Below, piece by piece: positions 11,801 through 22,700 of a DNA stretch of 37,109 nt. The stretch's first letter is position 1, and each line of letters begins with the position of its first letter. Under the pieces are notes generated by a model that saw only the letters and a list, made by a program, of their open reading frames with translations, was not told the DNA's origin and did not search any database. Position numbers and translations under genes: made by a program. The DNA is from Chromera velia (taxonomy: Eukaryota > Sar > Chromeraceae): positions 1-37,109 of the forward strand of contig JAHBMJ010000158.1 of NCBI GenBank assembly GCA_018398765.1, given 5' to 3'.

Positions 11801-14800
11801 AGGGCTGAAAAAAGATCTGGAGGAAGCAGGGACTGCGGATCTCTCTCCTTCTCCGGCACTCCTTTTTTCTCTTTTTCCTTCTCCCCTTGAGAATCCCTTC
11901 CTGCCCCCTTTGCCTTTGAGGTCCCCTCGGCGTGTTCGAATGTGTCAATTGAGAAGCGGAGACGGTGCACAGAGACAGCAGAAGAGGGCATGTATGACTG
12001 GAAAAGAGCGGCAGCTCCAGCCTGTCGAGAGGCACTCAAACCAGTCTGGCGTTGCTGCTGTTTCTGCTGTTCGCTTTGGTGAAGAACTAGGAACCGAAGC
12101 GGCCGATCCTCAGAGGGCACACTCACAGAGACCCCCCCAATGGAATTGGATTCCTTTTCCTCTTTTGTCGCACTCCTTCCCTCCCCGTCCAGAGGGGATT
12201 CCCCCCGCGTCTCTCTGCTCTGCTCCCCCGACTGGACACTGGCTGCAGCTGCGAGGGGTTGCCCTCCGGCGGGAGCGGGTTGGCTGAGCATTGCTTCTTC
12301 TCTGGAAGCAGTAGGAGCACCTGCTTCGTCTTTATTCGAGGGGGAGGAAGACGGAATAGAGACAGGAAGAAGATCCAGTGTGTCAGGAATGAGGGGGGGG
12401 CGGTAGCCTCGAGGAGCCCCGGCACCGTCTCTGTCTCCTCCCACACCGTAACCGAGACTCTGCGAGAGAGAGGAACCACCGTACTTGACTACGGCTTCCA
12501 ACATCGAAATCTGCGGAGGTAGGGGGACCCCGTTCAAATGGAGTTGGACAAATAGACGCCCATTTGCATCTTTCTCCTTTTCTTTTTCTTTTTGATCTTT
12601 CGGATAGTCTGTCTCCTTCTCCGTTTCCTTCTCCTGTGCTGCTGCAGAAGCAGAGGAAGAGGAAGATGACGAGGAAGAAGATGGCTTTGATTGTCCTCCC
12701 CTCGCTTGGGATGACTTCGACTTCTGTTCAAGAAGCGTGGCGAGACGTGGGACGATTTTGGACCCTGCAGTCGCGACTTTCCTTGCCGTCTCGGCGTCGG
12801 TCTCCTTCTTTGACGACGCTGAGGGTGAAGTCCTCGCAGAAGTCACGAGGGAACTCGCATGCCTGCAAGTGGAGACGGGCATCGATCAAGGACATGCAGG
12901 CAAACACGGGCTTTACACATTGAGATGTGATGCATTTGAATAGAATCTAAGATCAGAGAAGCGAAAGAGGGAGAAAGGAACCCGGAAACGAAGCACCAGA
13001 GAAGAAGCATACTTTTACATATCTACCGAACAACTCTTTTTTCTGGCCAGAACTTCGAGAAGGATTCATTGACTCCAAAGAACAAAAGCCGGAACCCATG
13101 CAGGGAATTCAGCTGGGCAAGAGAGAAGATGGAGGCCGATCCTAAACCCTCCTAAATGACGGCACAGAAAAGCCGACAGACAACAACGCACATATAGTAG
13201 AATTGAATGTAACCTGGATAAATACGTCACACACAGAATTTGGTATAACACAAGTGCCTGACCTTCGGAGCTCGTCAAGGACGGCGTTGAGAAGTTCTCG
13301 TTCTCCCTTCCTTCCAGGGAACACGAGCCCCCCAACATCAGGCAAATCCTTCCCCCCATCATCATCGTCACTCTCCCCCCCATCATCCTCATCCTCCTCG
13401 TCGTCCCCGCCGCCTGCCCGTGCGGCAGTCGGAGGTACGATGGCGCGGGAGAGTGCCATGGGGCGACCGCCTAGCGACCCGCCACCATCTAATGAGGAAG
13501 GATCGACCTCTGCCCCCCCTCTCACCAATCGGCCCAAGTGCATCAACATCTCCGCTTCCTCTTCCTCACCCTCAAACTCTTCCTCATCCTCATCCTCGTC
13601 AAATGAAGCAGAAGGACCCCCACCAATCGTACGCGCAGCTCTCACGCGTCCCAAGGAAGCCTCGAGTCTGTCCTCACCTCCGTCTCCTTCACCATCTCGG
13701 TCCTCTTCATCGTCCTCGTCCATCACCTCATCCTCCTCTTCTTCCTCAAACGCACCACTGTCACCCATCCCATCCTCTCCTTCTCCGTCTTTCGGGGACC
13801 CATCCGACATCACTGCAGACCCTTCCGCCCCCGACACACTAGGACCAGGCGCCGCACTATCATCCTCACCCTCAGGTGGGCCTGCAGCATCGTCCAGATC
13901 CATGGGGGCGGCCTGACCTTCCTCCTCAACTGGGGCGCCGCCGCCACCCTCTGCTGAGCTCATGTCAACGTCTCCGCCCTCCCCCTCCCCTCTGGGTGGG
14001 GGTGCGGCGTCCTCTCCTCCGCTCGATGCGGGCGCATCAGGGGAAGAAGAGGAAGCGGCGGGAACAGCCGGCGCGCTGTCTGTCAGAGCCAGCGGTGGGG
14101 AGGCAGCCGCAGCAGCCGCAGCTGCAGGGGCCTCCGGACTTTTGTCTGTTAACTTCAGCAGGTCAGAGGCACGGCTTTTTGAGGATCCCGACAACGAACT
14201 CTTCCCTTTACGGTCACCCTCCTTTTCTTTGCTCTTTGAATCTTTCGTGCGCTTCTGAGCACTTTCCTTTCCAGCGGCTGCTGCTGCTGCTGCCGACGCA
14301 GCAACAGATGCTGCCGTGGCACTATTGATTCTTTCAGAGACGAACCGTTCGAGGGCCGCAACGGACGCGAGGGGCTCTACAGCAACAGTGACCTCTCCCG
14401 GAATCTCAGCAATGCCTGCTGCACGACCCTCAGAGACACTCATGTTGAGAGACACGGCAGGGCTCTGCATATCTGAAGAAGACCCTCCAAACCCATAACG
14501 ACCTCCGTATCCTCCCCCATAAGGGTTGGAAGAGGATGGAGAAGCCCCAGGGTGGCCAGTTAGACTCTTCCAGAAGCCAATTCGACTGGGGGGGTTTCCA
14601 GAACAGAGGGGAAATCTCAGGGCTCTCCTGAGTTTTTTCAATGCAGATCGAAGAGAATCGAGCTTCTTTTCCTCAATCTCTGTTTCCTCGTCTTTCTTTT
14701 TCTTCGCCCCCCCGCTTCTCTGACTGTTCTCGTTTTCGTCTTCCTTCAAAATTGCGTCAAGCAACGCTTCAAGCGCCGGGGACAGTGCATTGGAGGTGGT

Positions 14801-17800
14801 GCCTGTTTGGTCTGAAGAGGGTTTGCCTGATGTGGAAGTACTGTCTTTCGTCTTTCCGTTAGACGCGGCGGCAGAAGAAGAGGAGGAAGAAGAGCCAGCC
14901 GTCTCTGCTGACGGTCCCTTTGCGATTGTTCTCTTCCCCTTCTCGTCCTCCCCCTCTCTGTCCTTCTCCCGATCCCTAGGACCGCATCCTGCCAGCAGAG
15001 AACCAAACAGATTGGGAAAGTGAAACAAACCCCCTCCAGCAGACCCACTTGAGCTTCCAAACCCTGGCTGGGTAATAGAGGACGAAGAAGGGGGTGCTGC
15101 CGCTTGGGGTGGAGACGCTTGGGATGTTTTGGCTTTCGGTTGGGGTTGTTGAGGAGATTTCTCCTTCTTTTCCTCAGTTGTTGCCTTTCCTGGAACAATC
15201 GGTGACGTTCCAACGGCAGTCCGCGCTTTTGCTTTCGCTTTGGCCTTTGCTGAATGGACATGGGGGGACATCGGATGGGGGGGTGCGGTACTCTGCTTAG
15301 GCCGATTGGGGGGGCACTGCAGTTTGTCGAGAGAGTCTATCTGCTCTGCATGGAGACGGTCAGAGAGAGGACCGATGACAGATGCGAGAGCAGACTGCAC
15401 AAGGGCAGAGGACCTTTGCCGAAGGACCTCCCGCTCCCGCACTGCCGCGGGAGTTGTGAGCAGGGCCCTCTTTGCTGCAGCAGCGGAGATCGGCCGCACT
15501 TCAACTCCAGAGCTCTTCTCGAGATCGCAAGAAATTCGAATTTTCAGAGGTCGAGTGAGAGAACGGAGGTCTGAAAGGAGACTTGAGGGTGCGGCTTTTG
15601 ACCTCCCTCTCCCATCTCTTGCCGCCTCCCGGTCCATCAAATGGCCCATGTGGTGTGCAAGCCATGACGGGGGTCTCGGCCTGTCTCTGTCTCTGTCCCT
15701 CTCTCTCGCCTCTGCACTGTCACTCCCGCCCCCTCCCGCCTCACTTTCTTCCGCCGCAAGAGCTTTCGCCCTTCGGCTGGCATAGCTCGAAGAAGCTGCG
15801 AGAGAGACATGGAGGGGAAAGGCTGCTGCAGACCCACCGCTGATTCCGGACTCAGCGACGGTCATCAAATTGAGCGGTAGACTCTCAGTCTGTTGCAGTG
15901 CAGTCATGCACAGCTCAACTAAACGAATCAACCTGCTCATGTCGGCGTTTGCAAGCAGGAGGTCAAGTCGCCAGGGTTCCTTCTCAAACCCTGCAGACAT
16001 CCCTGAGGACGGTGCAAGTGCGTTCAGAAAAATCCACAGTCGAACAAAAGCCTCACTTCTGTCGTGGCTCTTGTAAGCCGACAGGGGGGCTCCGTCTGCG
16101 GACTTATCAGAAGGGGAAGGGACGACTTTTGCGAAGAGAAACTCGCACAGCGCTGCTGCGGTTCCAGAGGCGACAAATTCAAAGGGACATAGAGTGTCGG
16201 GATGCGAGAGGAGGTCGGAGAGTCGGCCGAGAAGGGTCCGGGCACGGTTGAGGCTGGCAAATTTCCCCCCCTCTTCCTCATGTGATTTCAAAAGGACGGT
16301 CTCGGTGATTTGACGGAATTCCGATCCACAGGCGCTCCACGCATTCACCAGAGAGAGCGGCCCGTCTTCCTCCTCCTGCCCACTCTTCTCTTCCGTCTCC
16401 TCTCCGATAGTCTCGGAGGGACTCTCCGAAAGGAGACGGCGTTGGCTGCCGAGCTCTCCCAACTCTAGGGCCACATCATCTAGTGACCGTTCGAAGTCGA
16501 GGGACCGCACGAGGAGACCTGTACCTGGAGACGGCGCAATGCCCCCAGGGAACTTATCCTGGCCTCCCCTGTGTGGTGTGGGGTGGCGCGATGCGGCTGA
16601 GGAGACCGCACCGGAGGAGACGGGCAAAGGCATCATGGGGGGCTCTAGGGGTGGGAGGCAGTCGAGTGTTGCAACATCTGCCATAATCGTATCACCCCCT
16701 GGGTCTTTCTCTTGGGGGCCAGTTGCCTCGTTGATTGTATAGAATTCAGAGAGAATCGAGGAGGACACCGAAGCGATTTCAGCAGACAGCGAAAGCGAGA
16801 AGACGGCAGGTGGTGCCGCAGTGGGGCTGTCTCCGTTCTTGTTCTCGGTAGAGGTTGGGACCCCGACCGCAGCTACTGCTGGGGGGGCTGCGGAACCCGC
16901 GTTTTCCTTTTCCTTCTCTTTGTTGTCTTTTCCCTTCGTTCCCCTGATCCCCCTGGGAGGAGGGAGGGAAGACCTGACAACTCCCATAGACTTCTTCTGA
17001 GACTGATCTGAGATTTGCCTCAAACTCTTCTCACCCCCTCCACCCTCCTGGTCCTCATCTACCCAATCTTCGTTTTCGCCGTCAAGAGAAGAGGCAAGCT
17101 CCTGTACGGCCGCAACAACCCCGTGACGGAGGAAGAGGGCCTTGAAGCTTCTTTGGATTCCCTTCGGTAGTCTCAGAACACCTGAGGGGGGGGAAGGACA
17201 GGGGGAGGGCGTGGGGGGTGCAGATACGGAGGGAAGCGAGGCCCTTCTCACCCTCTCCTCCCGCGTCTTTGCAATCTTCCCATCTGCCCTGAGGAGACGC
17301 TGAATGATCACGAGAGCACAGAGGACTACAGCCTCGCCTGCCCTCTCTCGCGCTGCTCCATGAAGGAGGGTTGCAAGGAACGCAGCCGTTGCAGAGGGGT
17401 TACATGCATCTGCAAAGAGCTCGGTGATCTGCTCAAGCGCCTTTCTTTCTGTCTCTGCAAATACTGCCAATTTGGCAGTTTCCTCCTCTGCCGCACCTGC
17501 AGCAGATGAAGAAGAGGACGTTTGTCCTTCTTCAGGGATCGTCTGCGTCTCCTGGACGGCCAGAAGCAGACAGCAAACCGCCAGCAGGTGAAGGGAGAGA
17601 GCCTTGACGGGCGCTGCCATCGAACTGTCGTAGATCTGGGTGGCCCTCGGAACGATCGCTCTGCAAGCACGGGTGTTGAATGAATGGAAAGACGGGAGGG
17701 AAGAGAAGAGGGAATTCTAAGTGCATGTTCTGGAGAGTGGAGACGCATTCAATGAAACAGAAAAAAACGAGCGGTAAGTCACCACGTTTACATATCCTGG

Positions 17801-18198
17801 GCGGACGTTCGTGTGTGGGTGGTGCAAGAAGGAAGGGAGCTGTGTGGGTGTAATTGACAACTGGAAGGAGGGCGCTGATTCTCTCGAGTGTGCATTTTGA
17901 TCGCATCATTTGCAGCGCTCACGTGTTCATACATACACTCTCCAACACAAGTAAGTACTTACTCGAGGATCGGGAGAAGGGCGTCGATCCTCTCCAGAGC
18001 CCATCGCGTTTTCCCTTCCTCCAGAATCACAAAGGAATCTCGTCCCTTCTTCTTTCCATCCGTCTTTTCCTCGTCCTTCTCAGCAGCGGGAAGAGAGGCA
18101 GCGGAAGGTGCGATGACCAGAGGCGGAAGAAGGGCAGCACAGAGGTGCAACAGCCTCAAAGAGAGCGCACTGTCGGTAGCCGACGTCGAGCCCCACTG

Positions 18199-18234
<36 letters not shown>

Positions 18235-18388
18235 CGAAGGGGAGGAGAGGAAGGGACCCAAAACGTCCCATTCACGGCAGGCAGCAGACTTCTTCCTTCG
18301 AAAAATCATCTGCTTGCGAGTTGAGACAACCGGATTACAATTCCACCAACGCACCTACGTACAACTCCATCCAGACCCCGCACACACA

Positions 18389-18424
<36 letters not shown>

Positions 18425-19660
18425 NNNNNNNNNNNNNNNNNNNNNNNNNNNNNNNNNNNGGGGGGGGGGGGGGAAAGTTGCTCAAACACCTGTCGGTCTG
18501 TACTTGCCTGCATGACCGTCCGCCTCTCTCTTTTTTTCTGTCTTGTCTGTGTGTCTGTCTGTCTGTCCGTCCGTCTGTCTGTCTGTCTGTGCGCTCAGAC
18601 TTACCACTGCCTCAATGCATTTTTTGAGGATCGCAGGGAGTCCCCTCTCGACAGCGCTGTTCCGAAGTGTTGCCGAATACTCACAGAAGGCGCTGAGCAC
18701 ATACAGGCAATCATCTAAGACAGCCTGGGGAGGGGGCGAAGACCCCGCCCCCCCACCGCCGAGTGCCGTCTCGAGAAGTTCGATGCTCTTTGACAGCGCC
18801 CCCCCGTCTGCGATGTCATCCATCACTTCTCCGAGACGCGTCCACGAACGGAACCCCGAAGAAGGGCCTGCTGACGTCTTGTCAGCACTCACACTCTCTC
18901 CTTCACTCGGCGACCTTCGTGTCATCGAACTGCCGTCTCCCGCACTGGCACTCCGGGTGCACCCAGAAGCAGAGGGCCCCCCTCCCCCCCCTGCAGTCGC
19001 TGCGGCAGCGAGTTTGGAGGCCACAGAGAGAGCGGCGTCGTCAGGGGCAAAAATAACAACCAGGTTGTCCACCAGAGACCGCCACAGAGAGGATGCACTC
19101 TGCATTGCATACATACATACAAATGGGTATGGCTTCTTGTACACACGGTCGTGCAGGCTACTACTGCGACCACTAGATGAAGAAGGAGAGATTGCCGAGA
19201 GAAAACGCTTTGCATCACGAATCGGAAGGTTATACCTCGTTGGAATTAGGGGTTTAAAAAAGCTCTCTCGGCGGCTCTTTTGTTTGTTTTCTTTTTCTGT
19301 TCTGGAGGAAGGGGGAAGCTCAACTTTCCTACGGAGTCGATCTGCCTGCCTGTCTGCCCGCCTGATTGCGCCACTGACTTGAAGGAGCCTGGAGTCCGAG
19401 TGCGACAGGAGCTGTGTGATGAGGGGGAGGACAGGTTTGACGAACTCCCGAAATTCCTTCGCACTTTGCATCGAGCGAATTACATCTGCAAGCATCCATC
19501 CATCCATCCATGCATCCATCCATCCATCACCGACAAAGATCTTCACACTCTCGGCACATCAACCCACCCACCCCACACACATTCGTTTGCAAGAGGGGAA
19601 AATCCTCACCAGATAGCCCATGCCATAGCCGCTGCCTGCCTGAATTGATGCGGCCACATG

Positions 19661-19713
<53 letters not shown>

Positions 19714-22700
19714 GAGGCAGAAACAGAAAAACAGAGCATGCACACTGACTTCCTGCTGTCCCCACGGCCTGTCTCTGCACCGCAATGCCGAAAAAGTCGA
19801 CGAAGGTGAGAAGAGCCGTCAGCCCTCCCGCTCGGAGCACGGCCCCCGGCTGCTCCTCTGCCAATTTCTCCAGCAGCTGCATATACATATGGTACACAGA
19901 CACGCACAGAGAGGACAAAGAAGAAACAGATAACGCGCCGGAAAGTGCGAAGACTACGAAAGAGAACAGAGCTTCTCATCCGAAATCAGTCGGACTATTG
20001 CCCAGAAGACTGTTTGTTTTCTGGCTTGTTGCAGGACACGGACCAGAAGGGGAAGGAGAAAAAACAAGCCTACCGACTTCTCCAGGCACTCACAGACAGA
20101 CAGACCGACTCTCCCTCCCTCCCACCTACCGACCGAAAGGATCTGTTCAGCCAGGTCAATGTACTCGATTGTCTCCAGTTTCTTGCACATTACAGGAAGG
20201 CCCTCTGCAGAAAAACACGCAGCAGTCACATTTTTTGTTTTTTTCCTCAGCTGAGAGAGACCGCAGATGGATCCGTGAAGAAAACACTGTTCATGGAGAC
20301 TCGCCGAGAAGAAAAAGGAAAGCGAAAGAACGATAATCGGGTAAGGGACACTTCCCACTCCCTCACTGACCTGCACAGTAATGTAAGTGGAAGTGAATTC
20401 GACACACAACAAAACACAATAAAGAACATCAGACACCGCCACTAAAACAGGAGGACAACTGGTCGATTGGCTGACTGACCGTGTTGTACAATCAGAGAAG
20501 CGGAGGGCGGGAAAATGTCCACGAGACTGTAGAGGCACCGTGCGGCCAGAATCATTCGGTTAGCAGTGGCAGGGTCCATTCCCATCCCGCCCCCCGCCAT
20601 CCCCCCGTCCGAGGCCGCCGCCGCTGCTTGAGAGAGCCCTCCAAGGGACAAGCCGAGAGCAGAGAGAACAGAAGGATCAAGGTCTCCCATGTCTGCCGCA
20701 AACTGTAGAGCAAGAAGGTCGTTTTCATCCTGCAGATTCAGAGCCAGACCGAGACCTTCGCCGGAAGAAGAGGCAGAAGCAGAAGAAGAACTCCCCCCCC
20801 CCACACGACCGCTCTCGTCTCCTCTTCCACCTGGTGCCCCTTCCCCTTCTCCCTCTTCGTCATCTCTGCCCTCATCACTGCCTTCACTCTCTGACGAATC
20901 ATCTCCCTCGTCATCGTCATCGTCTCCGTCGTCGTCAGGAGCAGGGGCTGGAGCTGAGGAGACGGGGGGCGCGGCTGAGGAACTCGCGGAAGCGGACGAA
21001 TCTGCTTCAGCTGCCGCAGCAGCCGCTACGGAAGCAGTCCCTTCTCCCGTCTCTTCCTTTTTGCCTTCCTCCGGCCCTTTCTCCGCTGTTGCTTCCTTCT
21101 TTTCATCGGAAGCGGAAGGGGGGGAGGCAGCAGAACCCATGGTTACGTCGCCGTCTCCCTCTCTCTCTTTTGGAGCACTGCTGCTTGCAGAAGGATCGGC
21201 CCCCGCACTCTCGCTTTTCTTGTCGGTCTGCTTTGCCTTGTCGTCGTTCTTTTTTGTTTTGGCGCCTTTTGCAAGCTTGCCCGATGATCTCCTGGTTCCT
21301 TCTTGTTTCTCTTGTTTTTCCTTCTCCTCCTTTTTCTCTTTTTCCTTCTTCTCCTTTTCTTCCTTTTCCTTTCGTTGCCTCTCCTTCTCCTTCTTCTGTC
21401 TCTCCTCCTCGGCAGCCTCCGAGGGATTCACGGGACGCTTCCCTTCTAAAATTGCAATGAGGACAGGGAGGAAGGCTGACAAAGGAAAGGAAGCCAGGTG
21501 GTCCTCTGTGGAGAAGGATAATTGCTGTGAGAGCTCTGCAAGCGCGGAGGCCTGGCGCTCTCGTTCACGCGCATTCAGACCATCACCTCCAGCTGCCCCC
21601 CCCGGTCGACTCCCCCCCTTCTCCTTGGAGGGACCTCCACACAATTCATCCAACACACGCTGCCATCGACTACTTACTCGAACCGCCCCCGGCCCGTCTC
21701 TATCTCTGTCACTATCACCGTAACGAGAACGGAAGAGACGGGAGGAAGTCGGGACACCTCCGAGACCTCCAAGAAGAGCAGACCCACCCATAGGAAATCT
21801 GTCGGCAGACGGGCCACCAAGAGAAGAGGTAAGAGATTCCAATTCCCTCCTTCTGGCCTCTCTTTCTCTCTCCCTCTCTGCCTCACGGTCGTTCTTCTCT
21901 TTCTCTTGTTTTTTCTTCTCTTCTTCTTTCTCTCTCTCTTTCTCCGTCTCGTCCTCGTTCTCTTCTTCCTTATCAGCCTTTTCTGCTCGTCTCTTAGAAA
22001 TGGTGGAAGACGAAGAAGATGGGTTCAAGACAATCTTCCCAGAAGCAGAAGAGGAAGAGGACGCATTCTGTTTGTCTTTATCTCCCGGGGACGTGCTCTC
22101 CTTCGCCCCTTTCTGTCCTCCTGATGGTGGTGTCTTTTTCTCTTTCACGGGGCCTGACTTTCCGGGACCAGAGTTTTTCTCTTTTTCCTTATCCGACTTC
22201 CCCCCACCACTCTCACGGCTCTCAGCACTGTCTCTCCCGTCTCCCCCCTCTGCTGCAAGGACCCCCTCACCCTCCTCATTCTCAACCGCATCATCACGAG
22301 CGCGCCCGCCCCGCCCCCGTCCCCCCCGGCCTCTCCCCCCCCGGTATGCATTTCCCCTCCCCCCCCTGCCCCCTCCCAACTGATCAGGAGACAGGGGTGG
22401 CGGGACACAGGCACCTCCACCCCCCCCAACGCGACTCTTCATTCCGGATGAACCCCCCGAACCTAGAGAAGAGCCCCCACGGGAGGGGCCTGCACCCCCA
22501 CGAGTTCGTGAAGGGGGGTCAAACACCCCCCCTCCCCCTCCCCGAGAATTGCCCCCCCGGGATCCTGACCCAGACCCCCCACGCGAGGAAACAGAGAGGG
22601 AGACCGCACGATCACCCCTGTCGTCCCCCCCCCCAGGACCTGACGACTGTCCGGATCCCGGAGGACAAAGACCATCCGAATCCGCGGCTTGATTTTGTTT

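Noticed and set aside
13203-13916. Plus-strand Ser/Pro-rich frame of 237 codons
   Set aside because: Antisense shadow of ligase exon 8, whose minus-strand frame is much longer and conserved.
20689-21723. Plus-strand frame of 344 codons
   Set aside because: Antisense shadow of the low-complexity part of ligase exon 2.
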